NCBI GenBank assembly: GCA_021296135.1
Contig: JAGWAZ010000010.1
Span: 1 to 43,360 of the forward strand
Direction: 5' to 3'
Origin: Chlorobiota bacterium
Lineage (GTDB): Bacteria > Bacteroidota > Ignavibacteria > OLB7
Length of the DNA: 43,360 nucleotides
The position numbers and the translations under genes were made by a program. This document shows positions 1 to 9,006 of this stretch, one piece after another; position 1 is the stretch's first letter; the number at the start of each line of letters is the position of its first letter. The notes under the pieces are model-generated. The model was not told the origin of the DNA and made no database searches. It saw nothing but the letters and a program-made list of their open reading frames with translations.

Positions 1-194
1 AGTGTACCAACATGCCGCATGAGAAACTTTTGATAACTTAGCTATCAAGAAAAGCTGTCCAGGAAAACGAGACCAGCTTAAAAATGGTTGTTGAAGGAAC
101 TCGAAAATAGACCCTTAATCCAGTCATGACCCTTTGATTTTTAAATCTTATTTTTATCCATGAGATCAGCGATCAATCACTAATTTCAAGTGTT

Positions 195-710
195 ATGGCG
201 GATCAGAGCGAGGCACCACGCGTTGGTATTATCATGGGGAGCAAGTCGGACTGGCCAACGATGAAAGAGGCCGGGGTAATTCTTGAGGAATTTGGGGTCC
301 CTTATGAGGCGAAGGTGATTTCCGCTCATAGAATGCCGGACGAGATGGCCGAATATGGTCGGACTGCTCAGAAACGTGGAATTCAGGTGATAGTCGCCGG
401 TGCAGGGGGAGCCGCTCATCTTCCAGGTATGACAGCGGCACACTCTTCGGTGCCGGTTATTGGTGTTCCGGTCAAATCGAGTGCTTTGAGCGGGTTAGAC
501 GCGCTTCTTTCGATTGTGCAAATGCCTGGAGGTGTGCCTGTGGCAACAGTAGCCATTGGTGGGGCCAAAAATGCCGGATTGCTCGCCATACAGATTCTTG
601 GACTGGAGGATGCCGATCTTCATCGGAAAATCATTGTCTACAAAGAACAACTTGCTTCTGTAGCACGGGCTATGAACGAGGAAATTTTGCGGGATATAGA
701 GAATACATAG
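195..710 (+). CDS. purE: PurE, N5-carboxyaminoimidazole ribonucleotide mutase (class I)
   Basis: This enzyme moves the carboxylate of N5-CAIR to C4 to give CAIR in de novo purine synthesis, in the cytoplasm and normally after PurK. The 171-aa length is that of bacterial class I PurE. The family signatures are all visible: GSKSDW at residues 15-20 (phosphate binding), SAHRMP at 43-48 with the active-site His45, and [11 protein letters not shown] at 69-79. The ATG at 195 starts just before the conserved first beta strand (VGIIMGS). The upstream sequence has no clear Shine-Dalgarno, which is common in this branch. No purK lies in the window, so the gene is separated from its usual partner here. 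The function call is secure from sequence; the choice of class I over class II is from the motif pattern. Confidence 0.96.
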   Translation: MADQSEAPRVGIIMGSKSDWPTMKEAGVILEEFGVPYEAKVISAHRMPDEMAEYGRTAQKRGIQVIVAGAGGAAHLPGMTAAHSSVPVIGVPVKSSALSGLDALLSIVQMPGGVPVATVAIGGAKNAGLLAIQILGLEDADLHRKIIVYKEQLASVARAMNEEILRDIENT

Positions 711-1086
711 ACTTGCGGTAGGAAAATAATTGCTTCTTTTATCGGCTTTATTCTCCTCCAATTCTAAATCTTGACCCAGTTATACCGTGACAAGGCTTCA
801 CATCAGGTGAACCGAGTTCACGGAGGAGAGAGGAATTCCGTAACTCTTTCCTACACTCTCAGGATTCCTGTTTCTGGCACTCAAATTGCACTGGTTTCTG
901 TGATACAACCCACGTCATCGATCAAAACAGGGGGTAAATTTCTTCTGTTGGGAGTGGGGAAATTTGAAAATGGAACCGTAGTCTACGAACGTTTGAAATC
1001 GCGGAATTCATTGCAGGAGAAGAGAAATCGCGGTATATTTGCGTTTCGCCTGCTTTGCGGAAGCGTTCGGCAGGTGCTAATCGTAT
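711..1086. other. Gene-free stretch between purE and tRNA-Arg
   Basis: I see no convincing coding sequence here. The 112-codon plus-strand frame beginning at 771 runs into the tRNA and resembles no protein. A short perfect palindrome (GTGAAC-CGA-GTTCAC, 807-821) lies in the middle and could be an operator, but nothing ties it to a gene. The right end holds the probable tRNA promoter. Confidence 0.5.
1011..1041 (+). promoter_or_regulatory. Bacteroidota-type promoter for tRNA-Arg
   Basis: TATATTTG at 1034-1041 matches the Bacteroidota -7 box TAnnTTTG exactly. A TTG at 1011-1013 lies 20 bases upstream, within the known -33 to -7 spacing. Transcription would begin near 1048, about 40 bases before the mature 5' end of the tRNA. 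The match to both boxes and the correct placement are seen directly; use as a promoter is inferred. Confidence 0.5.
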
Positions 1087-1160
1087 GCGCCCGTAGCTCA
1101 ACTGGATAGAGCATCAGATTCCGGTTCTGAAGGTTAGGGGTTCAAGTCCCTTCGGGCGTG
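1087..1160 (+). tRNA. tRNA-Arg (anticodon CCG)
   Basis: A complete cloverleaf can be folded. The acceptor stem GCGCCCG (1087-1093) pairs with CGGGCGT (1153-1159), with one G-U at the first pair. The D stem is GCTC/GAGC. The anticodon stem TCAGA/TCTGA encloses loop TTCCGGT, giving anticodon CCG at 1121-1123, which reads CGG. The T arm is AGGGG-TTCAAGT-CCCTT and the discriminator is G1160. CCA is not fully encoded, since CACC follows, so it would be added after transcription. Confidence 0.95.
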
Positions 1161-1227
1161 CACCATAGAGCAGCCAGAACAGAAGAACGATATTCAGTAC
1201 TAACGATTCAGGAAGAAGAGAAAGATC

Positions 1228-1932
1228 ATGGCGGAAAGGCCATTGAAAATAAAGGGACCGGAACGAATTGAACGGCATGAGGCCGGAGCCAGTTCATCCT
1301 TATTGGATGGGAAGATCAAGCTGCTCGGGATTCTTGGCGTAGTTATTCTCGTGGTTGCAGGAGGTTGGTTTTTCCTGAATCGCCAAGCAAAGGCCAATAA
1401 CGTTGAAGCCGAGATTGCTCTTGGCCGCGTAGCTCCCTATGTAGAAGGTGGTGAGTATGAGAAGGCCATCAGTGGGGATCAGTCCATTCTTATAGATGGA
1501 CGTCCGATGTTGGGGCTTGCCGATATTGTTGATCGGTATGGATCAACCAATGCAGGCAGACGGGCAGCGCTCATGCTTGGCAATGCTTACATGGCTACAG
1601 AAAAACGTGCGGAAGCTGCCAACGCATATCAGATTGCAGCAGAGGCTGATCATAAGATGGCTCGTGCGGCAGCTCTTGCTGGAATTGCGTCAGTAGCTGA
1701 AACTGAAGGAAAGTATGAAGAGGCTGCGGCGCGATATGATGAGGCTGCAGCTCTTTTTCAATCGGAAGTTGCACGCCCACTCTACCTGTTTGGTGCTGCC
1801 AAAAACTATGAGATCGCCGCAAAGAATAAAGAGGCGATCGAGCGTTATCGTGAGATCGCTATTGAATACCCCACGTCGGAACAAAACACTATTGCCCGGC
1901 TTGCGCTGGCGCGACATGGCGTGGAAATATAA
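1228..1932 (+). CDS. Membrane-anchored tetratricopeptide repeat protein
   Basis: A 234-aa protein with a short charged cytoplasmic N-terminus (about 30 residues), one transmembrane helix at about 32-50 (GILGVVILVVAGGWFFL) and a periplasmic helical domain. The latter has Ala-rich TPR-like repeats, such as LGNAYMATEKRAEAANAYQ and the EGKYEEAAARYDEAAALF segment. The overall plan resembles YfgM/BepA-partner type proteins, which help quality control at the Sec translocon, but that role is inference. An AGGAAGAAGAGA purine tract sits just upstream of the ATG. The gene stands 67 bases after tRNA-Arg and 170 bases before the giant surface protein, so it might be co-transcribed with either. No enzyme motif is visible. 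Confidence 0.8.
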   Translation: MAERPLKIKGPERIERHEAGASSSLLDGKIKLLGILGVVILVVAGGWFFLNRQAKANNVEAEIALGRVAPYVEGGEYEKAISGDQSILIDGRPMLGLADIVDRYGSTNAGRRAALMLGNAYMATEKRAEAANAYQIAAEADHKMARAAALAGIASVAETEGKYEEAAARYDEAAALFQSEVARPLYLFGAAKNYEIAAKNKEAIERYREIAIEYPTSEQNTIARLALARHGVEI

Positions 1933-2007
1933 AAGGAGTTTCATCCAAACGTTAATGTTAATCAGGAACACTCAGAGGATTATTCATGACAGTTGAGACC
2001 CCTTGCC

Positions 2008-2028
2008 TGTCGCCGATCAGTGGCGACA
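2008..2028 (+). promoter_or_regulatory. Leader hairpin before the giant surface-protein gene
   Basis: TGTCGCC (2008-2014) pairs perfectly with GGCGACA (2022-2028) around a 7-base loop. It lies 75 bases upstream of the start at 2103 and 76 bases after the TPR gene. No U-run follows, so it is better read as a 5' leader or RNA-stability structure than as a terminator. Confidence 0.35.
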
Positions 2029-2102
2029 CTCTATATCTCGAAGAATTGTCTCGAAAGAACATATATCTTCAATTATTCGGTTTTCTTATTTCAGGAGGAA
2101 CC

Positions 2103-5100
2103 ATGCGACGTTTCTTGAAGGCACTACTCCTGTTTGTGATGTCTGTTGCGGTCGGCCAAAGCGTTTACGCGCAAGTTAAGCCGATTGTGCAGGTTGCCGG
2201 ACGTCTCGGCCAATCGGAGTATCGCGTCTTTACAAAGGACACACTCTATCAGATCGCTGGTGACTATCATGTCTCCGGTCTTCTGGTTATTGAGCCTGGA
2301 ACTACAGTCGAGTGGCTGCCCGACGGTCGCCTTATCGACTCAGTTGGTGGCAAGATCATCGCGGACGGTGAGCTTGACGCTATCTGGGATGGCAATACTG
2401 CGGCGGTGACTTCGTTCTCCGCACGCTATTGTGATTTGGATTATATCCGTGCTCACGTCACGATAACGGGGCGACCCGAGTATACTGCACAAGGAGGTCC
2501 GAACGGTTCACCTAACTGGGTGAATTACGCTTCACATCTCCTTTTCTATTATGCAAACAACTTGCAGCACTGTGCGACTGATCCGAACCTCAAGTTCCTT
2601 CAGTACAAGCGCGACGTTCAGCGCCAGCCGATCATCTTCCGTGGACGTCCGGTCAACCAGAACTCCGAAGAGTGGGGACACATCGTGATTCTCCCTGGTG
2701 CCGATACCGCTGTATTCCGGAATGTTCAGTTTGTGAACTTCCGCAAGGATACCGGTGTTGTCCGCAATCAGCAGTTTTACAACCCGACGCCAGCACAGGG
2801 ATATGATAATCAGCAGATCAATGCTGCGGATATCCTCAACAAGAAGATGCGGAGACTGACATCAGGTGGTGGTGGTGCTCTCACAACCTTCTCGTCAAAG
2901 ACGTGGATTCTTAACAGTCGCTTCGACAGTAACATGGCGCGTTACCATGGTGGTGCGTTGCAGCTGTTACAGGCTCCTTGGGATCAAAATGTGGAGAATT
3001 CCGGGGCGCGTTCGTTCTTCCCGCACGATCCTTCGCTGGGAAGTGCGCATGACTTGAATACGTATCCGGCAGGCGACCTGAATTCTTACCTGGATACCAT
3101 TGATCAGTACGGCAGCTTTATCTCGACTCCGTTCGGATCGATTCCGAGGATGCGGATAACTTCGCCGAACAGCGGCCCGGTCCAATACCGTATGCTGTAT
3201 GACGACGGTCGACAGGCTGCGAACATGGGGCGCATTCGTCGTCTCTATTTCCGTGATAACCGTGCGATGGTCATCAGCGCTCTTCGCGACATCAACGGGT
3301 ATCGTGATGATCCGACGAACCCGCCACCAGTCATCAACGACGGCTTCATTGGCGGTATAGCAAAAAATGAGGCGTATGGTGGAGCGCTTTATATCTCTGG
3401 TCGTCGTTACGACACGATATACTTCGGTAACGGTCTCGCTCTGTCGTTAATGACAAATGGGGTGGTTTCCGATCCGACCGATACAATGGTCTTCGAGCGT
3501 AACTATGCTGCGAACTTCCAACGCGATTCCACTGGCGGTGCTAAGGGTGGTGCTATTTATGTAGATGACAGCACGGCACTCGACTTGGGTCTGTCGCGTT
3601 TTAATGACAACTTCACAGCAACACCGAACGTGCCGGCAACCGATTGGTATCGTCGCTCGCATATGTCGCAAGGTGGCGGTATTTATATGGCCAAGGCTTC
3701 GCCGTATCTGCGGATTCGTGACAACGTCAGCTTCATAGGCAACCGCTCCGGTCAGGGTGGTGCAATCTATGTTGAAGCGATTGTCAATCCATTCGGTAAG
3801 AATATTGCGATCTACGATCCGTTCCTCTCGCCGGAGATCCTCGGCAGAGACGATATCTACTTTATCAACAACAAGGCTGAGTATGATGGTGGTGCTATAT
3901 ACACCATGCGCAACATGGTTGTGCAGGGTCGATTCATTACCACGTTCGATTCGGCTTCTGGTGGTTTGATAGATCGTCGAATCCTCTTCGATAGCAACGC
4001 AGCCGGTCTTGCCGGTGGCGCTATTGCTATTGACAATCAGACGAACCACTCGATCACGCTTGAGAGCAATGCGCGTGTTCTGAACACTCTCTTCAGCTAT
4101 AATGCTGCGGGTGATTCGGCACGCGTTGACGACACGCGTCTGATCAAGTATTACGATCCACTTGCCAACCCGGCCAACCCGACGAATCCGTACAGCGTTA
4201 CTACGCTAGCTGATCGGTATCAGTTGCCGGAGTCGATCCGGGATGAGATCCTGGGTGGTGGTGCGATCTACTCACGTTATGGCAATACAAATCTCTTCCG
4301 TGCTGTTGAATTCCTGAGCAACTGGACAATCGACGGAAACGGCGGTGCTATCTCGATGATTACACCGGTTGAGACGAATCGCTACTTCCTGGCTCATGGA
4401 GATGCAGCGTATGCGTACTCATCGAGTTTCCCCGGTGGTAGTGCACTGCCGTTTGATGACGGACCTGAGCCTTCTGATATGCGCTATATGACGCGCTTCC
4501 TGAAGAACAAGGCTGTCAAGGGGAGTGCACCGTTCCGTGCCCATCCTCGTGATACCACGACGCTGGTCGAGAATACACTGAATGATCCGTATCGTAACGG
4601 TACGGGCCTTGGTGGTGCGATTTACCTGAACGATCGCTTGCAGCCAGTCGGTGGAGCGCCTGGCTTCCCACGTGAGGACTCAGTGATTCTGCATCGTGTA
4701 CGTATCCAGGGTGGTACGGCATACTCGGGCGCAGCAGTCTACTCAGACAACTATGATTTGAAGGTCACCTTCTCCCGTTCGTTGATTGCCAACAACATGG
4801 CAGTCTCAACGGAGGGACGCAACGTTGATACCTTCGCAAATCAGACGTCACCTGCAGCGTCTCGTACAGCAGGGGCAATCCTGTATGGTGAGGTTATCGG
4901 CCCAATGCCTTTGATGGATTTTCATACGGGAGCCAACTCGATTTACGACAACGATGCTCGTTACCTCGTCCGCGTAGCCGATGCTCCTCAGGGAACATTC
5001 GGGTTGGGCGAAAGTGGTGCAGACACTCTTCGCGGAAACTTCTGGGGAGAAGTGCAGGCACCGGTAACAACGATTCTGCCAACAGGCACTCAACAGGAGA

Positions 5101-8100
5101 CCTTCTTTATTCAGGGAGAGAGTTGCTCGCTGCCATTGAAACCAGGTGGGGCTGTCAATGAGCAGGGGCCATTTGAATCGAAGCATGTCTACGAATATAC
5201 ACCGGTCCCTTACGGAATGATTCCGGATACTCTTCTTATTGAGGGGCGTGTCTATGATATCTACGACAAGGGACTTGACATCCGTGCGGTTGATTATTCT
5301 GGTCCACGTATGGCACCAGCCGAGGACTTCTCAGTTGGTATTCCACCGGTACTTCGTCAGTATCCGGCTGGAAGTGTCTACGAGGGCAAGGTTGTACGCC
5401 GTCTGACTCGCGATCCGTTTAAGGCTGAGACAGACACTACATATGCAAAACTGATGAGTGAGTTCTTTGGCAATCATCCGATTGGTTATCCGCTCTTCCT
5501 TGAGGCACGAGCCGGTTACCTGGGTGATCTGAATACCGATAACAACGATTCATGCTCGTTGAACCACACAGTCATGCTCGTTATCAACGCAGAGACTGGT
5601 GAGTTCATCCGCTCGAATCTGAAACAGTATCAGGAGGGTGATCCTCGCTTCTGGTCACGTGTCGAGTTCGTACCCGATTCTATCAACCGGGACGTACTTG
5701 GTCGTCGTGCAACAGAGCGTCGTGCAGCATTCTCGATTGGTGAGCTGTATCGCTTGACCCCTGCTTACTACATAGAGCAGGGTGCATCGCTTGAGCAGGC
5801 TCGCTTCTTCGCAGCACGCTACGAGGATTCGGTTGCGTTGGATGGACGTCGTTATGGAGGAGCACCGAACATTCTTGGTGGCCCGACTTTTAATTATGTC
5901 AATCGTCCGAATTCGCCAACATTTGTAGACATATACGCAGGTGAGCGCTACCATGCACTTCCTGTGAAGACGGGGGATCGCATCTGGGTGATTTCGCGTA
6001 CAATGCTTTGGAACACTGATAGTAGCCGTACATGGGTTGAGAACATCTCACGCTTTACCGGTATGGAGTTCCTTATTGATGCTGGCAACAGCGTTCTGGC
6101 TCCGCTCCTGCGTGGTCAGGCAGAGTTGCGCAACACGCTTTTCCTCTGGGAGGATCGGGTTTATGAGAGCGATTCTACCGGACGTAGGGAGTCGCCAATC
6201 TTGGAAGTGACAGCAAATGACACGAACAACTTCTACGATCCACGTTCACTCTTCTACCCGGATCGCTATACAGGTCTGCGGTATGAGTGGACGCCGTTGG
6301 TCGAGACTCCTGGCTTTGCACCATCGCCGAGCACGGATCCGGCTGTAAGCCGTCTGGCGTCATGGTTGAGGGCAGATACGGTCTATCCGGCCAATGTTGA
6401 TCCAGCCGCGATTCAACGTGATATAGTACATGAATGGGGCTTCATCCGCTTCTGGGGTAATCCACATAATCCGGATGTTGTACCTGGTGGTGAATTGCTC
6501 GAGGTCAACGTCTCGAATTATCCACCAGACCAGCGGACAATCGACAGTCTGAAGGGTCTTGTCGGGATCGACACAGTTGCAAGCTACATCTTCCTGTATC
6601 CGCCGTACTTCAACTGTCAGGTCTACGATCCGGTTAATGCGCGGTACTTGCAGCAGGATACGGTTAATATCAGCTCGGCAAGCACAGCTACCTATCGTCT
6701 GCGCATCTTCGTACAGGATTCAATTCCGGTCGAGTTGAACAGTGTTCCTGGTTGCTGGGATCCGGCACGCAATCTTGTGATTGCTCAGTGGACCGATGAG
6801 TTACGATTCAACTATGATATCAATACTGATGACGAGGTTGAGGACAGATCTGCCGAGGCAGAGTCCTGGGACTTCCGCTACGGACGTACCACATATGGCT
6901 TTGTCTTTACGCAGGGGAACACGGGCACAACTGACGATGTGACGGAGGTTCGCCCGGTCTGGCTTGCTGATCAATATCTGAGCGATGTTAATCATGCAGT
7001 TGACAACGGGGCTACAGTGTTGCAGACAGGCAACATCATTGTTCGACTTGACTCAACTGAGGCGGATGGTCTGTTGCAAAATCCTGGACAGGCGAATAAC
7101 ACATACAACCTTGATTCTGTCTTCACAGTTATTGTGAACGATGGACATACGGGTAATAACAAGTTTGACTTCAGAGTTCTGGTTAATGCTCAGCCACGGC
7201 TTCTGCCAAGTGCAAGTGGCGACTTTATACTACCGAACGCTAAGGAGGACTTCGATTATAACCGGACGTTGTTCGACCTGAGCCGTGCGATCAGATCTGA
7301 AGATCGTAACCGTGACCAGCGTCGTCTCTATCAGCTTGTTTATCGCGATGACGCACTGAACGATTCCTCAATTCAGGATGGTGCAGTTGTGAAGGACATG
7401 ACAGTAACAAGCACAGCGACGATTGCGAAGGTTCGCAGGGATACCTGCTATCTCGAAGCAGGCATACTCGACGCACCGAAGACAACGCCAAGCTGGATCA
7501 GCATCAATCCGATCTCGGGTATCCTTTATGGAACACCTGGCCAGAACGATGCTCCACGGACTGATTCAATCACTGTTATCGTAACTGATGAATATGGATT
7601 GAGCGATGTGCGGAGTTATGCAATCACAGTCGACTCAACACAGCACCCGCCGGATCTCCGTGGCTTGCCACCGATTCGCTGTGCTATCGTTGGTCAAGAG
7701 TACAAGGACTCGCTCTGCGTGAGTGACCGTGACTTCGGACGTCTTGCATCGCCAGATAGGGTGAACTTAAAGGCCGTTGGTAAAGTAGCAGGAGAGACGG
7801 ATGTGCCGTTGACCGTTAGTCCATCGACATGGTCAGGGCCACATAATCCGGATACCTGCGTGCCAATCTCGATTAATACTAACGCCATCCCTTCCCAGTT
7901 CGCTGGGCAGAAGATGACTGTTGAGGTGATTGCAGAGGATCAGGCCGGTAACAAGGACACGTTGACCTACGAAGTTGCTGTCAGCGATGTTGTTGACTTT
8001 GAAATGACGGTTCACGTGGAGAACACAAACACAACTGATGGCCATGCGTCACAGGAGCTTGTCTTCGGACTCGCACAGAACGCAACTACGGGTGAGGATT

Positions 8101-8882
8101 CAGCAGATCTCGGTCGGCTTGACGTAAACTACTGTGAGTATGAGCTCCCACTGCTTCCGCCACCGGATGTGTTCGATGCTCGCTGGACAATCCCGAGCCA
8201 AAACGGTATGCTGAGGAACTTCTATCCGACGAATCCGCCGTCAGGTCGGGGGCGTTCAGCATGGAAGGCCTTTGTACAACCAGGTAACTTGCCTGGAGGT
8301 AGCCCATTCTATCCGGTCAGGATCTGCTGGTTATTGAGCGAAGCTGCAACTGCAGATTCAGCATTGACGATCGCCGATCTCCGCAGCGATCTTACTGGCA
8401 GCAACAGAGGGGCTTTCCGTGTCAACATGAAGAACCCGACAGGACATAATGTCTATAGTGTCAACGGTATTCGTATTGAAATCAGCGGTGATAGAGCATG
8501 TGTAGTAGTTCTTGAGCCGGGTATTATCAATGGCTTCCAGATCTTCTACAGCACTGACACAACATCAAGCGTTGAGGATCCGATCGTTGCTGTTGCTGGC
8601 AAGGCTGGATTCCAGCTCGCAGCCAACGTGCCAAACCCGGTAACGAACACGACCGAGATTGCCTTCACGACGCCAACACGTAGTGATGTACGTCTTGAGG
8701 TCTTTGATGTTAACGGTAAGCTTGTCAAGACGTTGTTGAGCAGGTCAGTACCAGCAGGTCGCCAGTCGGTACCATGGGATGGTACGGATAATCGGGGTCG
8801 GAAGGCAGCGAGCGGTACGTATACCTATCGCTTGACTTCAGGCACAACCGTAATAAGCAGAACAATGATTCTGACGAGGTAA
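2103..8882 (+). CDS. Giant T9SS-exported surface protein with GGA(I/L)Y beta-helix repeats
   Basis: This encodes a 2259-aa exported protein. I chose the ATG at 2103 because a strong AGGAGG lies just before it and it begins a clean signal peptide (cut after VYA, residue 23). The frame is open from 1986, but that extension has no signal-peptide logic. Residues ~254-880 carry about a dozen Gly-Gly-Ala-(Ile/Leu)-Tyr turns (for example at 2866, 2947, 3376, 3541, 3754, 3889, 4252, 4606), the pattern of parallel beta-helices in polymorphic outer-membrane/autotransporter-type adhesins. Around 1797-1845 there is a putative Ig-like (He_PIG) module with SWISINPISGILYGTP. Residues ~2170-2259 form a T9SS type A sorting domain (VPNPVTNTTEIAF at its start, SGTYTYRL near the end). 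Codons are strongly biased to CGT/CGC, AAC, ATC and GGT, suggesting high expression. The likely role is adhesin or surface scaffold; the ligand is unknown. Confidence 0.88.
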   Translation: MRRFLKALLLFVMSVAVGQSVYAQVKPIVQVAGRLGQSEYRVFTKDTLYQIAGDYHVSGLLVIEPGTTVEWLPDGRLIDSVGGKIIADGELDAIWDGNTAAVTSFSARYCDLDYIRAHVTITGRPEYTAQGGPNGSPNWVNYASHLLFYYANNLQHCATDPNLKFLQYKRDVQRQPIIFRGRPVNQNSEEWGHIVILPGADTAVFRNVQFVNFRKDTGVVRNQQFYNPTPAQGYDNQQINAADILNKKMRRLTSGGGGALTTFSSKTWILNSRFDSNMARYHGGALQLLQAPWDQNVENSGARSFFPHDPSLGSAHDLNTYPAGDLNSYLDTIDQYGSFISTPFGSIPRMRITSPNSGPVQYRMLYDDGRQAANMGRIRRLYFRDNRAMVISALRDINGYRDDPTNPPPVINDGFIGGIAKNEAYGGALYISGRRYDTIYFGNGLALSLMTNGVVSDPTDTMVFERNYAANFQRDSTGGAKGGAIYVDDSTALDLGLSRFNDNFTATPNVPATDWYRRSHMSQGGGIYMAKASPYLRIRDNVSFIGNRSGQGGAIYVEAIVNPFGKNIAIYDPFLSPEILGRDDIYFINNKAEYDGGAIYTMRNMVVQGRFITTFDSASGGLIDRRILFDSNAAGLAGGAIAIDNQTNHSITLESNARVLNTLFSYNAAGDSARVDDTRLIKYYDPLANPANPTNPYSVTTLADRYQLPESIRDEILGGGAIYSRYGNTNLFRAVEFLSNWTIDGNGGAISMITPVETNRYFLAHGDAAYAYSSSFPGGSALPFDDGPEPSDMRYMTRFLKNKAVKGSAPFRAHPRDTTTLVENTLNDPYRNGTGLGGAIYLNDRLQPVGGAPGFPREDSVILHRVRIQGGTAYSGAAVYSDNYDLKVTFSRSLIANNMAVSTEGRNVDTFANQTSPAASRTAGAILYGEVIGPMPLMDFHTGANSIYDNDARYLVRVADAPQGTFGLGESGADTLRGNFWGEVQAPVTTILPTGTQQETFFIQGESCSLPLKPGGAVNEQGPFESKHVYEYTPVPYGMIPDTLLIEGRVYDIYDKGLDIRAVDYSGPRMAPAEDFSVGIPPVLRQYPAGSVYEGKVVRRLTRDPFKAETDTTYAKLMSEFFGNHPIGYPLFLEARAGYLGDLNTDNNDSCSLNHTVMLVINAETGEFIRSNLKQYQEGDPRFWSRVEFVPDSINRDVLGRRATERRAAFSIGELYRLTPAYYIEQGASLEQARFFAARYEDSVALDGRRYGGAPNILGGPTFNYVNRPNSPTFVDIYAGERYHALPVKTGDRIWVISRTMLWNTDSSRTWVENISRFTGMEFLIDAGNSVLAPLLRGQAELRNTLFLWEDRVYESDSTGRRESPILEVTANDTNNFYDPRSLFYPDRYTGLRYEWTPLVETPGFAPSPSTDPAVSRLASWLRADTVYPANVDPAAIQRDIVHEWGFIRFWGNPHNPDVVPGGELLEVNVSNYPPDQRTIDSLKGLVGIDTVASYIFLYPPYFNCQVYDPVNARYLQQDTVNISSASTATYRLRIFVQDSIPVELNSVPGCWDPARNLVIAQWTDELRFNYDINTDDEVEDRSAEAESWDFRYGRTTYGFVFTQGNTGTTDDVTEVRPVWLADQYLSDVNHAVDNGATVLQTGNIIVRLDSTEADGLLQNPGQANNTYNLDSVFTVIVNDGHTGNNKFDFRVLVNAQPRLLPSASGDFILPNAKEDFDYNRTLFDLSRAIRSEDRNRDQRRLYQLVYRDDALNDSSIQDGAVVKDMTVTSTATIAKVRRDTCYLEAGILDAPKTTPSWISINPISGILYGTPGQNDAPRTDSITVIVTDEYGLSDVRSYAITVDSTQHPPDLRGLPPIRCAIVGQEYKDSLCVSDRDFGRLASPDRVNLKAVGKVAGETDVPLTVSPSTWSGPHNPDTCVPISINTNAIPSQFAGQKMTVEVIAEDQAGNKDTLTYEVAVSDVVDFEMTVHVENTNTTDGHASQELVFGLAQNATTGEDSADLGRLDVNYCEYELPLLPPPDVFDARWTIPSQNGMLRNFYPTNPPSGRGRSAWKAFVQPGNLPGGSPFYPVRICWLLSEAATADSALTIADLRSDLTGSNRGAFRVNMKNPTGHNVYSVNGIRIEISGDRACVVVLEPGIINGFQIFYSTDTTSSVEDPIVAVAGKAGFQLAANVPNPVTNTTEIAFTTPTRSDVRLEVFDVNGKLVKTLLSRSVPAGRQSVPWDGTDNRGRKAASGTYTYRLTSGTTVISRTMILTR

Positions 8883-8904
8883 CACCAGAGCCATACTCCG
8901 CATA

Positions 8905-8933
8905 CCAGGGACGACCAAAGCTGTCGTCCCTGG
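8905..8933 (+). terminator. Strong intergenic hairpin without U-tract
   Basis: CCAGGGACGAC (8905-8915) pairs perfectly over 11 bp with GTCGTCCCTGG (8923-8933), with a 7-base loop, 22 bases after the giant gene. It is followed by GAAAAGCGG rather than a U-run. It could end transcription weakly, protect the 3' end of the upstream message, or tune expression of the next gene. Confidence 0.5.
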
Positions 8934-9006
8934 GAAAAGCGGAACTGAATGCGTATAAATCATGACAGATACAGTATACAAAAACAACAATCAGAGGAGA
9001 GATAAC

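Noticed and set aside
807-821. Short palindrome as a terminator of purE
   Set aside because: Only a 6-bp stem with a 3-base loop, no U-tract, and nearly 100 bases from the stop.
771-1109. 112-codon plus-strand frame after purE
   Set aside because: Runs into the tRNA gene, has no ribosome site and resembles no protein.
1986-2102. Upstream extension of the giant surface-protein frame
   Set aside because: No ribosome site, overlaps a leader hairpin, and would bury the signal peptide; AGGAGG and the signal peptide fix the start at 2103.
3447-4049. 200-codon open frame antisense to the giant gene
   Set aside because: Arises from the strong codon bias of the plus-strand gene; no start signal and no protein-like motifs.
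2866-4750. Regular GGTGGTGC spacing considered as a CRISPR or DNA repeat array
   Set aside because: The similarity is at the protein level (GGA turns), with irregular spacing and in one reading frame; no identical repeats or spacers.
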